From JAGDMJ01 sp963809695 (GTDB lineage: Bacteria > Bacteroidota > Ignavibacteria > UBA10030 > UBA6906), in the NCBI GenBank assembly GCA_963809695.1, contig CAWEKI010000006.1, positions 744,001 to 808,000 of the forward strand: 64,000 nucleotides of DNA, in the 5' to 3' direction. Every line of letters begins with the position of its first letter. Position 1 is the first letter of the stretch. Shown here in pieces: positions 33,701 through 41,892 of the stretch. A program made the position numbers and the translations under genes. The notes beneath the pieces are model-generated. The model did not search any database. It worked only from the letters and a program-made list of their open reading frames with translations, and was not told the origin of the DNA.

Positions 33701-35322
33701 ACGAAACAGCAGCTGCGGGAACGAATTACCTGAATGCCGGCTACGGTGTGAAGTCATGGCTGCTCACGACCGACCACAAGCGCATCGGCATCCTCTATCT
33801 TCTGTCCATTACGGCGTTCTTCTTCGTGGGCGGTTTTTTCGCCCTGCTCATGCGGCTCGAGCTCCTGACCCCTCAGGGAGACCTGGTGTCCGCTCAGACC
33901 TACAACAAACTGTTCACCATGCACGGCGTGACCATGGTCTGGTTCTTTCTCATTCCTTCCATCCCGGCTGTCCTCGGTAACTTTCTGGTCCCCATGATGG
34001 TGGGGGCGCGGGATCTGGCGTTCCCCAAGCTGAACCTGCTGAGCTGGTACCTGTTCATGATCGGAGGAATCTTCGCGCTCTATGCGTTGATCACCGGGGG
34101 AGTGGACACCGGATGGACGTTCTATACTCCCTACAGCAGCGCATACACGACAACGAAAGTTGTTCCGGTCATGATCGGGATCTTCATCACCGGGTTTTCC
34201 TCCATCCTCACCGGGCTGAACTTCATCATCACCGTCCATACCATGCGCGCACCCGGACTGACCTGGTTCCGACTTCCGCTGTTCATCTGGGCGATGTATG
34301 CCACATCGATCATCCTGGTCCTTGCCACGCCGGTACTTGCCATCACGCTTGTCCTCCTTGCGTTCGAGCATCTTGTCGGCGTGGGGATCTTTGATCCGGC
34401 CCTGGGAGGAGATCCGTTGCTGTTCCAGCATCTGTTCTGGTTCTATTCGCACCCGGCGGTGTACATCATGGTTCTTCCGGCGATGGGAGTGGTGAGCGAA
34501 CTTGTTGCCACGTTCTCGCGCAAGGCGATCTTCGGGTACAGGTTCGTCGCCGCTGCAAGCCTTGCGATCGCCGTCTACGGGTTCCTGGTGTGGGGGCATC
34601 ACATGTTTGTGAGCGGTCAGTCCGTCTACGCCAGCGTCGTCTTCTCGGCGCTGAGCTATCTCGTGGCAATTCCCTCCGCGGTGAAGGTGTTCAACTGGAC
34701 AGCAACGTTGTACAAGGGGAGAATCTGGCTGCAGACGCCGCTGCTCTATGCGTTCGGCTTCATCGGGCTGTTCACGATCGGCGGCCTGACCGGCTTGTTT
34801 CTGGCCGCGCTGGCGGTGGATGTGCATGTGACCGACACGTATTTTGTGGTTGCGCACTTCCACTATATCATGGTTGGCGGCGCGGTGATGGGATACCTTG
34901 GAGGAATTCACTACTGGTGGCCGAAAATCACGGGGAAGCTCTATCCCGAGGGGTGGGCCAAATTCGCGGCCGTTGTTCTGTTCATCGGTTTCAACCTGAC
35001 CTTCTTTCCCCAGTTCATTCTCGGTTACCTCGGTATGCCCCGGCGGTATTTTGCCTATCCACCCGAGTTTCAGGTGTTGAACGTGCTCTCGACCGCCGGT
35101 GCGTCGATCCTGGGGGTCGGCTACATTATACCGATGATCTACCTGGTCTGGTCTCTCCGGCACGGAAAGCCGGCCGGTCCCAATCCATGGGGCGCTACAG
35201 GACTGGAATGGCAAACCTCCTCACCTCCGATCACGACGAACTTTGAGTCGACGCCTAGTGTGACGACGGATGCCTACGACTACCCTCAAGAAGAGGAGAA
35301 GGAGGAAGTGCAGAGTGAGTGA
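33697..35322 (+). CDS. coxA: Cytochrome c oxidase subunit I, A2-type heme-copper oxidase
   Basis: The protein is 541 residues with 12 or more helices. Heme and CuB ligands are present: HGVTMVWFF (low-spin heme His), WFYSHPAVYI (CuB His and the cross-linked Tyr), WGHHMFVSG (two CuB His) and VAHFHYIMVGG (high-spin and low-spin heme His). The YSHP variant replaces the Glu of the D-channel in A1 enzymes, so this is an A2 (Rhodothermus-like) oxidase. It reduces O2 to water and pumps protons. Confidence 0.95.
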   Translation: MNETAAAGTNYLNAGYGVKSWLLTTDHKRIGILYLLSITAFFFVGGFFALLMRLELLTPQGDLVSAQTYNKLFTMHGVTMVWFFLIPSIPAVLGNFLVPMMVGARDLAFPKLNLLSWYLFMIGGIFALYALITGGVDTGWTFYTPYSSAYTTTKVVPVMIGIFITGFSSILTGLNFIITVHTMRAPGLTWFRLPLFIWAMYATSIILVLATPVLAITLVLLAFEHLVGVGIFDPALGGDPLLFQHLFWFYSHPAVYIMVLPAMGVVSELVATFSRKAIFGYRFVAAASLAIAVYGFLVWGHHMFVSGQSVYASVVFSALSYLVAIPSAVKVFNWTATLYKGRIWLQTPLLYAFGFIGLFTIGGLTGLFLAALAVDVHVTDTYFVVAHFHYIMVGGAVMGYLGGIHYWWPKITGKLYPEGWAKFAAVVLFIGFNLTFFPQFILGYLGMPRRYFAYPPEFQVLNVLSTAGASILGVGYIIPMIYLVWSLRHGKPAGPNPWGATGLEWQTSSPPITTNFESTPSVTTDAYDYPQEEEKEEVQSE

Positions 35323-35965
35323 CCAAATCGTCTCAGTGGCACATCAATTCGATGACCGGGAACAGCAGAAGGATGCCTCGACCCTCGGGATGTGGATCTT
35401 TCTGGCGACAGAGATCCTGTTCTTCGGCGGGATGTTCCTGGGATATATCGTCTACAGGTGGCTCTATCCGGAGGCATTCGCCCTGGCCAGTCAGAAAATG
35501 GACCTTGCCCTCGGCACAATCAACACCGCGGTGCTGTTGACGAGCAGCCTGACCATGGCTCTTGCTGTGCGCGCTGCGCAGGTCGGGTCGAGAAAGGGAA
35601 CCGTTCTGTTGCTTGTCGCGACGATGGCTCTCGGGGTCATCTTTTTGGGCATCAAGGGGATTGAATACTATCATAAGATCGTCGAGCACCTGGTCCCGGG
35701 CCCCAAGTTCGAGTTCGATCCCGCCCATGCCGCGCATGCGGAGATCTTCTTTGTCCTCTACTTTCTGCTGACGGGCGTCCATGCGCTCCACCTTCTGATC
35801 GGTGTCGGGCTCACCGGGGTCATCGCTTTCATGGCATGGCGGGGGCGCTTCAGCCCGGAATATTATTCGCCGGTGGAAATTTCAGGCCTGTACTGGCACT
35901 TCGTGGACGTCATCTGGATCTTTCTCTTTCCGCTCTTATATCTAATCAATCTTACCTTACGCTGA
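35315..35965 (+). CDS. coxC: Cytochrome c oxidase subunit III
   Basis: This is a 216-residue polytopic protein with five or more helices. It contains LGMWIFLATEILFFGGMFLG and the C-terminal GLYWHFVDVIWIFLFPLLYL, the standard subunit III signature. I chose the GTG at 35315, eight bases downstream of AAGGAGGA and overlapping the coxA stop; the ATG at 35270 lies in a non-conserved Lys/Arg-rich stretch. Subunit III stabilises the oxidase. Its stop overlaps the next start (TGATG). Confidence 0.92.
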   Translation: MSDQIVSVAHQFDDREQQKDASTLGMWIFLATEILFFGGMFLGYIVYRWLYPEAFALASQKMDLALGTINTAVLLTSSLTMALAVRAAQVGSRKGTVLLLVATMALGVIFLGIKGIEYYHKIVEHLVPGPKFEFDPAHAAHAEIFFVLYFLLTGVHALHLLIGVGLTGVIAFMAWRGRFSPEYYSPVEISGLYWHFVDVIWIFLFPLLYLINLTLR

Positions 35966-36243
35966 TGTCAAACCACATCCTGCCCAAAAAGACGTACTAC
36001 CTGGTCGGCGCTGCCCTCATGGTGCTGCTGGCCCTCACCGTCGGCGTTGCCCTCGTTCCGCTCGGGCCATTCAACGTCCTCGTTGCGCTGGCGATCGCGG
36101 TAACGAAGGCCCTGATCGTCGTGCTCTATTTCATGCACGTCAAGTACAATACACGGCTGACCTGGGTGTTCGCCAGCGGCGGGGTGCTCTGGCTGCTGAT
36201 CATGATCATCCTCACCATGGGGGACTTCATTGCCAGGATGTAG
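35965..36243 (+). CDS. Cytochrome c oxidase subunit IV (small, prokaryotic)
   Basis: The 92-residue protein has three hydrophobic helices (LVGAALMVLLALTVGVAL, then VALAIAVTKALIVVLYFMHV, then GVLWLLIMIILTMGDF). The KALIVVLYFMHVKY pattern identifies the caa3/bo3-type subunit IV family. It is the last gene of the operon; no strong terminator follows. Confidence 0.9.
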   Translation: MSNHILPKKTYYLVGAALMVLLALTVGVALVPLGPFNVLVALAIAVTKALIVVLYFMHVKYNTRLTWVFASGGVLWLLIMIILTMGDFIARM

Positions 36244-36517
36244 GTCCCGGCCGGCGACGTTGCTCGTGTCGGACAGATACTCTCCAGGCGCAGTTGCATG
36301 GTCTCTCATGCCAGGATTCCGCAGGTTCCCTCTGTATACATAGTTCGATTCTTGCACGACGCGCACGAAGAAATCGGGGTGGCACTAGAGTGTTCAATCT
36401 AGAAACCTCCCTCTACGAACGGTCAAATCAAAATTACACCAAACTCTGTATTGTTCTTCAAGCCCCAATTGGCGAGAATGGGACATCGAATCGAGCCAGG
36501 AGTTCAACAGGCCTGCC

Positions 36518-36679
36518 ATGTATCCGAAAGGGAAGAAGGGCAAGGGTATGGTCGACGACTGCGAAATATGCGCGTACGATACGCCACGACCCTTTGGACG
36601 TGGCCCGGGGGACGAGAAGCTGGATCGACTCGCGGAGGGACAGATCAACTACAAGGAGCGGGATACGGGAGGCGGATAG
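36518..36679 (+). CDS. Hypothetical 53-residue protein with CxxC motif
   Basis: The frame reads MYPKGKKGKGMVDDCEICAY, then a Pro/Gly stretch and a charged helix-prone segment (DEKLDRLAEGQINYKERD). The composition is hydrophilic and protein-like, with a DDCEICA pair that could bind metal. The gene is below the size that gene finders usually keep. A possible AGGAG lies about 15 bases upstream, which is far. I do not recognise the family. Confidence 0.45.
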   Translation: MYPKGKKGKGMVDDCEICAYDTPRPFGRGPGDEKLDRLAEGQINYKERDTGGG

Positions 36680-37005
36680 ACCCGATCCCCGGTTCGTCGC
36701 ACTGAATTGAGGCGTCCTGGTTCTGCCGAAGAGGAGGGGGAGTTAGGCTCGGAGGAAGACTCTTTTGGCAGGGTGGGGCGCCTCATTATGTTTCATGAGC
36801 CGCACCGCAAGCGTGCGCCGCGCACTCACCCTTGCTTCTGCAACAGTCAATGACGAGGCAACCGCATGACCCAGGCCTGGAAGAACCGCGATCTGCGGAC
36901 CAAGAAATCTGACGCGTGGATGGGATTAACCGCGCGGGAAAGACCTCCACACGATAGTTCGTGGCGTCCATCTGGTCAGGGGTGAGTTTTTTCTTCATTT
37001 TTCCC

Positions 37006-37049
37006 TTGACTTTGACGAAGGGGTTGGCTAATTTAAGACTAAATAGTCT
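37006..37049 (+). promoter_or_regulatory. rrf2 promoter with palindromic operator
   Basis: TTGACT (37006-37011), 17 bases and TAATTT (37029-37034) form the promoter. Immediately downstream, covering the expected start, is the perfect palindrome AGACTA-AA-TAGTCT (37036-37049). This placement fits repression by the Rrf2 protein itself. Confidence 0.65.
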
Positions 37050-37068
37050 GATTTACCTTTCCACGTCC

Positions 37069-37518
37069 ATGAGCCTCATTTTCAGTCGTCAGTGTGAATA
37101 TGCCCTGCAGGCGGTGCTGTACCTGGCACTGAAGCCTTCCGGGGAAAGGACGTCCATCAAGGAATTGACGAGGGCGCTGAAGATCCCGTATCATTTCCTC
37201 GGGAAGATTCTGCAGGACCTGACCCGGAAGGGGCTGCTTGCCTCGCACAAGGGACCGTCAGGCGGGTTCAGGCTGGACATGCCGGCAAAAGACATTACGC
37301 TTTTTCACATTGTGGACGCGGTTGACGGGGCCGACTTCACGCGCACATGCGTCCTCGGTTTTCCCGAATGTTCAGGAAAGAATCCCTGTGCGGTGCACGA
37401 GAATTGGGCTCACCTGCGGGAGGGGATTTACCAGATGCTGGTGGACAGGAACATCGCCGATATGGCGAAAGCAATGAGGAAACCGGAGTACCGTAAGGCC
37501 TTGACAACACGAGATTGA
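37069..37518 (+). CDS. Rrf2-family transcriptional regulator with Cys triad
   Basis: The 149-residue protein has a winged HTH (YALQAVLYLALKPSGERTSI, then YHFLGKILQDLTRKGLLASH) and GPSGGFRL, the Rrf2 signature. The cysteines in CVLGFPECSGKNPC match the [Fe-S]-binding triad of IscR and NsrR. Such regulators sense Fe-S status, NO or redox. Its position upstream of a ferredoxin membrane protein and a quinol NO reductase favours an NsrR-like role. The ATG at 37069 follows the operator; the frame upstream is non-coding. Confidence 0.88.
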   Translation: MSLIFSRQCEYALQAVLYLALKPSGERTSIKELTRALKIPYHFLGKILQDLTRKGLLASHKGPSGGFRLDMPAKDITLFHIVDAVDGADFTRTCVLGFPECSGKNPCAVHENWAHLREGIYQMLVDRNIADMAKAMRKPEYRKALTTRD

Positions 37519-37536
37519 TTTTTTTGAACCTATTTC

Positions 37537-37550
37537 AGACTATGTTGTCT
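37537..37550 (+). promoter_or_regulatory. Second Rrf2-type operator before the ferredoxin gene
   Basis: AGACTATGTTGTCT differs from the palindrome at the rrf2 promoter only in its centre and one half-site base, and keeps AGAC at one end and GTCT at the other. It lies 40 bp before the next start codon, so the regulator probably also controls the downstream genes. Confidence 0.5.
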
Positions 37551-37589
37551 TACATGCGAAGACAGCGAAGCAACGGAGGGGCGTGAATC

Positions 37590-38786
37590 ATGAAAGTGCT
37601 GAATGAATATGGCGGCCCCGGGCTAGTAGCAGAGCGGCGAACGGAACAGCGGACTTCCGGAAGACCACGCATCAAAAAGCTTGCTCCCGCGCTGCGCAAA
37701 CCAAAGCCAGCCTGGCGCAGCGAGACGGCCTGGTACAGGCGGTTTGTCATTCGCCTGAAGGAAGATTCTCAGTTCCAGCGGTCGGCTGCGCAATATGCAT
37801 TTGCCATTCTCTGCATCTGGATCGGGATCGAGTTCTCTCTTTTTGTCGCGTGGGGAGTATCGGGCGGACAGGAATCCTTTTTCCCCCGTCCCCCGGGGGC
37901 CGAGGGTTTTCTCCCCATCAGCGCGCTCATCAGCCTCAAGTACTGGCTCCAGACGGGCATCATCAACACCATTCACCCCTCCGGGCTCTTTATTCTTCTG
38001 GCGATCATCGGCGTCAGCCTCGTGGTGAAGAAGGCCTTCTGCAGCTGGCTGTGCCCTATCGGAACGCTCAGCGAATCGCTCTGGATGCTTGGCCAGAGAC
38101 TCTTCAAGAGGAGCGGGACGCTCCCGCGATGGTTGGATTACCCTTTGCGATCGCTGAAATATCTTCTCCTGCTGTTCTTCGTCTGGTCGATCGCGCACAT
38201 GGATATCGACGCGCTCGCCGGATTCATTTACAGTCCCTACAACAAGGTCGCCGACATCAAGATGTTTCTTTTCTTCGCGGAGATCACCGGTACAGCGCTC
38301 TGGACAATCGGAGTTCTCATGCTGCTTTCCGTCTTCGTGAAGAATTTCTGGTGCCGGTTTCTCTGTCCGTACGGCGCATTGCTGGGGATCGTTGGCTGGC
38401 TGAGTCCGCTCAAGGTGACCAGGACAGCGTCGACGTGCATTGACTGCAGTCTCTGCACGAAGGCCTGTCCGGCGAACATCAAGGTGCACAAGGCAGGCCG
38501 CATTTGGAGCGATGAGTGCACGACCTGCCTTCAGTGCGTGCAGGCCTGTCCGGTCAAGGACACGCTCGAAGTGCGTGCGGGTTCAAGGGGTCGCGCCGTG
38601 CCTTCCTGGGTGCTCGGGACAATGGTCGTCGCCCTGTTTGTCGCATTGACGGGGGCAGCGATGCTCTCGGGTCACTGGCAGAACACCATGTCGCGGCAGG
38701 AATACCAACGCAGGTTCCAGGAACTGCACTCGCCGTTGTACCAGCATTTCAGGGGGGAGGTGCCGCACTATGGACCAAACGATTGA
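37590..38786 (+). CDS. NapH/CcoG-like membrane ferredoxin protein
   Basis: The 398-residue protein has about five TM helices. After two of them come the paired motifs CSWLCPIG and CRFLCPYGAL, characteristic of NapH/RdxA/NosR-type proteins. Two ferredoxin-type 4Fe-4S sites follow (CIDCSLCTKACP and CTTCLQCVQACP), then a last TM helix. Such proteins carry electrons across the membrane or help oxidase copper assembly. The Rrf2 operator upstream and norZ downstream point to NO or redox metabolism. The 3' end overlaps the methyltransferase gene by 17 bases. Confidence 0.82.
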   Translation: MKVLNEYGGPGLVAERRTEQRTSGRPRIKKLAPALRKPKPAWRSETAWYRRFVIRLKEDSQFQRSAAQYAFAILCIWIGIEFSLFVAWGVSGGQESFFPRPPGAEGFLPISALISLKYWLQTGIINTIHPSGLFILLAIIGVSLVVKKAFCSWLCPIGTLSESLWMLGQRLFKRSGTLPRWLDYPLRSLKYLLLLFFVWSIAHMDIDALAGFIYSPYNKVADIKMFLFFAEITGTALWTIGVLMLLSVFVKNFWCRFLCPYGALLGIVGWLSPLKVTRTASTCIDCSLCTKACPANIKVHKAGRIWSDECTTCLQCVQACPVKDTLEVRAGSRGRAVPSWVLGTMVVALFVALTGAAMLSGHWQNTMSRQEYQRRFQELHSPLYQHFRGEVPHYGPND

Positions 38787-39561
38787 AGGATTTTATGACC
38801 GGCTTGCGCCCGATTACGACGCGATGACAATGTTTGAGAAGCGGTTCGTCCACGAAGGGCCGTTCTTCCGGCTGCTCGTCCAGCGTTACCGTATTGACTC
38901 CGCGCTGGATGCTGGGTGTGGCACCGGGTTCCATGCGATTGCCCTTGCGCGTCTCGGCGTCAGCGTGACCGCAGTCGACATTTCTGCCCGCATGCTTGAG
39001 GAACTCGCCCGGCATACAGCCGGCCTCGGCCTGGATATCCGCACCGTGCAGGCGCACCTCGCCGAACTTTCCCCCCGGATCACCGGGCCGTTCGGTGGCG
39101 TGTTCTGCATGGGGAACACCCTTGCCCATATGCTCACGAAGCAGGACCTGAGCGCAACATTACAGGCGTTCGCCGGTGTTCTCGCTCCCGGCGGTATTCT
39201 TTTCACCCAGGTCCTGAACTATGACCGGATTCTCCTGACGCGCCCGGCACTGCAGAGCGTGAAAGAGACACCCGGGGGCACATTCACCAGATCGTACGAA
39301 TATCGTGGTGACTTGATCCGGTTCACTATCCGGAAACGTCCGGCGCGCGCCGGCGCTGGCGAGGAACGCGAGCAGTCAGTGGAATTGCGCCCGGTGCGTT
39401 CCGCCGAGCTCGCCGCACTCCTCGCGGCGGCAGGCTTTGTTGAGGTGCATAGTTACGGCAGCGTGGCCATGGAACAGTTTGACCCTGGGGCGTCCAGGGA
39501 CTTTGTTGTGCTCGCACGCCGTGGAGGTCCTGCCGCCGGCGACGGGTACACAAGTGGATAA
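38770..39561 (+). CDS. Class I SAM-dependent methyltransferase
   Basis: The 263-residue protein begins FYDRLAPDYDAM, then shows motif I ALDAGCGTGFHAIALA, motif II VTAVDISARML and a motif IV region FGGVFCMGNTLAH. This is the small-molecule methyltransferase fold (Methyltransf_11/25). The substrate is unknown. Its start lies inside the ferredoxin gene and a GGGGGGAGG site precedes it, so translation is coupled; its place between that gene and norZ is unusual. Confidence 0.85.
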   Translation: MDQTIEGFYDRLAPDYDAMTMFEKRFVHEGPFFRLLVQRYRIDSALDAGCGTGFHAIALARLGVSVTAVDISARMLEELARHTAGLGLDIRTVQAHLAELSPRITGPFGGVFCMGNTLAHMLTKQDLSATLQAFAGVLAPGGILFTQVLNYDRILLTRPALQSVKETPGGTFTRSYEYRGDLIRFTIRKRPARAGAGEEREQSVELRPVRSAELAALLAAAGFVEVHSYGSVAMEQFDPGASRDFVVLARRGGPAAGDGYTSG

Positions 39562-39624
39562 GTCACGGCTGTAGCAACGTGAGCAGTACTCTTGACCAAC
39601 ATTGTCAGTGGGAGGTAAAGCGCA

Positions 39625-41892
39625 ATGAAACGCTACTGGGTCAGCTTCTGGGCAGTCGTCATCGTCTCGTTTATCGTTCTGGGGTGGGCAGGCTTGCAGA
39701 TCTATCAGGAGCGCCCCCCTCTTCCGGATGCGGTAGTGACAACGGACGGCACTGTGGGAATTCCCGGGAGTGACATCACTGCCGGTCAAAACGTCTGGCA
39801 GGCCATGGGTGGAATGGAACTTGGCTCTGTCTGGGGGCATGGCAGCTACGTCGCGCCTGACTGGAGTGCGGAGTGGCTGCATCGTGAATGCGTCTACATT
39901 TTGAATAACTGGTCGAAAGACGTATACGGCAAGAGCTATGATGATGTTACGCCCGAGCAGCAGGCCGCGTTTCGGGCGCGGCTCAGGACGCTGATGCGGA
40001 CAAACACCTATGACCCGGCCACGAGGACCATCATTGTCGATCCCGTCCGCATGAGCGCATTTCACGCGAACGTTGAATACTATGCCGATCTCTTCATGAC
40101 AGGCAATCCGGCGATGGCCATTCCCCGGGGAACGCTGATCGACTCGGCGAGCGTGCGGCAGATTGCCTCGTTCTTTTTTTGGACGTCGTGGGCAGCGTCC
40201 ACAGACCGGGTCGGTAGCGATATCACCTACACGAGCAACTGGCCTCATGAGCCGCTCATCGGCAATGTCCCCACGCCGAGTGCCGTTGTGTGGACGGGCG
40301 TGAGCATCATCCTCCTCCTTGCTGGCATTGGCGGAATGGCCTGGTTCTACGGCTCGCGAAAAGCAGAGACGATCCATCAAACGCGTCCCGAGGACGATCC
40401 CCTTTTTAACCATCAGTCAACGCCGTCCCAGCGCGCCGTGACAAAGTATTTCTGGATCGTGTCCGCCCTGATTCTCGTGCAGATCCTTCTCGGTGTGATT
40501 GCCGCCCACTACGGGGTGGAAGGGGATGCGTTCTACGGCATTCCTTTGAGCGGGATTCTCCCATACGTCGTGGCCAGGACATGGCATACGCAGCTCGGGA
40601 TTTTCTGGATTGCCACAGCGTGGCTGGCGGCCGGCCTCTACATCGCCCCGGCAGTGAGCGGGAGGGAGCTGAAAGGGCAGCGGCTTGGCGTGAACGTCCT
40701 CTTCATTGCTCTCCTCGTGGTTGTCCTTGGCTCGCTTGCAGGAGAATGGCTCAGCATCAAGCACAAGCTTGCAGGAAGCCTGTCGTTCTACCTGGGGCAT
40801 CAGGGATATGAATATGTCGACCTGGGCAGGATCTGGCAGATTCTCCTGGTGATCGGGCTGGCACTCTGGGTTTATCTGATCGGGCGGAACGTTCTCATTG
40901 CCATCAGAAAAGGTGATGAACAAAAGCCGCTCCTGACGCTGTTCCTGATCTCCTCGGTGGCGATCGGCGCGTTTTACCTCGCGGGGCTGATGTGGGGAAG
41001 GCACACGAACCTTGCCATCGTCGAGTACTGGCGGTGGTGGGTTGTTCATCTCTGGGTGGAAGGATTCTTTGAAGTGTTCGCCACAGTGGTCATTGCCTTC
41101 ATGTTCGCGCGCCTCCAGCTGATCCGACCGCAGACGGCCAATACATCGGTGATCTTCTCGTCGACGATCTTCCTTTCCGGCGGCATCATCGGTACGTTGC
41201 ATCACCTGTACTTCTCCGCCACACCCACGGCGATCCTGGCGCTGGGATCGGTGTTCAGTGCACTGGAGGTCGTGCCGCTGGTGTTCGTTGGCTTCGAAGC
41301 CTGGGAGAATATCCGCCTCTCGCAGACGACATCCTGGGTGTACAAGTACAAGTGGCCGATCTATTACTTTGTCTCTGTCGCGTTCTGGAACATGCTGGGA
41401 GCCGGGCTCTTTGGCTTCATGATCAATCCCCCTGTCGCGCTCTACTACATGCAGGGATTGAATACGACCCCGGTTCATGGCCACGCTGCCTTGTTTGGTG
41501 TCTATGGCATGCTGGGAATCGGACTGATGCTCTTTTCTCTTCGCGTCCTCTGGGTGCAGCGGGAATGGAAGGAGACGCTTCTGAAGTTCTCTTTCTGGGC
41601 GCTGAACATCGGGCTCTTCGCCATGGTGACGTTCAGCTTGCTACCGGTGGGGTTGATGCAAACCTGGGCGTCGGTGGAGCATGGCTACTGGTACGCTCGC
41701 AGCCCGGAGTTCCTCCACTCGGACATCCTCGGGTTCATCAAATGGACGAGGGTCTTCGGCGACACGATTTTCGCCCTGGGGGCGATCGCTGTCGTCCTCT
41801 TTGTCTTCGGCCTCGTCACCGGCCATTCATTCCGGCAGAAGCTGAGCAGGGAGGAAGTGCTCGCGGAGAGCGCCCGGCAGACAATTACCTGA
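39625..41892 (+). CDS. norZ: Quinol-dependent nitric oxide reductase (qNOR)
   Basis: The protein has 755 residues and about 14 helices. It starts with a TM and a large periplasmic domain (GQNVWQAMGGMELGSVWGHG), as in single-subunit NorZ. Heme and FeB ligands appear in RTWHTQLGIFWIA, HLWVEGFFEVFATVVIAF, IGTLHHLYFSATP and PVHGHAALFGVYG. It reduces NO to N2O with electrons from quinol. No other denitrification gene is visible, so detoxification is the likely role. A GGGAGG site precedes the ATG. Confidence 0.93.
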   Translation: MKRYWVSFWAVVIVSFIVLGWAGLQIYQERPPLPDAVVTTDGTVGIPGSDITAGQNVWQAMGGMELGSVWGHGSYVAPDWSAEWLHRECVYILNNWSKDVYGKSYDDVTPEQQAAFRARLRTLMRTNTYDPATRTIIVDPVRMSAFHANVEYYADLFMTGNPAMAIPRGTLIDSASVRQIASFFFWTSWAASTDRVGSDITYTSNWPHEPLIGNVPTPSAVVWTGVSIILLLAGIGGMAWFYGSRKAETIHQTRPEDDPLFNHQSTPSQRAVTKYFWIVSALILVQILLGVIAAHYGVEGDAFYGIPLSGILPYVVARTWHTQLGIFWIATAWLAAGLYIAPAVSGRELKGQRLGVNVLFIALLVVVLGSLAGEWLSIKHKLAGSLSFYLGHQGYEYVDLGRIWQILLVIGLALWVYLIGRNVLIAIRKGDEQKPLLTLFLISSVAIGAFYLAGLMWGRHTNLAIVEYWRWWVVHLWVEGFFEVFATVVIAFMFARLQLIRPQTANTSVIFSSTIFLSGGIIGTLHHLYFSATPTAILALGSVFSALEVVPLVFVGFEAWENIRLSQTTSWVYKYKWPIYYFVSVAFWNMLGAGLFGFMINPPVALYYMQGLNTTPVHGHAALFGVYGMLGIGLMLFSLRVLWVQREWKETLLKFSFWALNIGLFAMVTFSLLPVGLMQTWASVEHGYWYARSPEFLHSDILGFIKWTRVFGDTIFALGAIAVVLFVFGLVTGHSFRQKLSREEVLAESARQTIT

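Larger units (their letters stand above)
36244..37068. other. Intergenic region after the respiratory operon
   Basis: About 825 bp. It contains a likely 53-residue gene (36518-36679) and the rrf2 promoter with a palindromic operator (37006-37049). A doubtful 70-codon minus-strand frame (36998-36786) has a Cys-rich end (six Cys within 22 residues) and a reasonable AAGGGA site before its ATG. No tRNA or terminator is obvious. Longer plus-strand frames at 36294-36710 and 36451-36705 are not protein-like. Confidence 0.5.

Noticed and set aside
33754..35214. 486-codon frame opposite coxA
   Set aside because: It is very rich in His, Asp, Glu and Gln, as expected from the complement of hydrophobic codons; coxA is certain.
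36294..36710. 138-codon plus-strand frame after the cox operon
   Set aside because: Its translation is Arg/Ser-rich and unstructured; the 53-codon frame inside this region is more protein-like.
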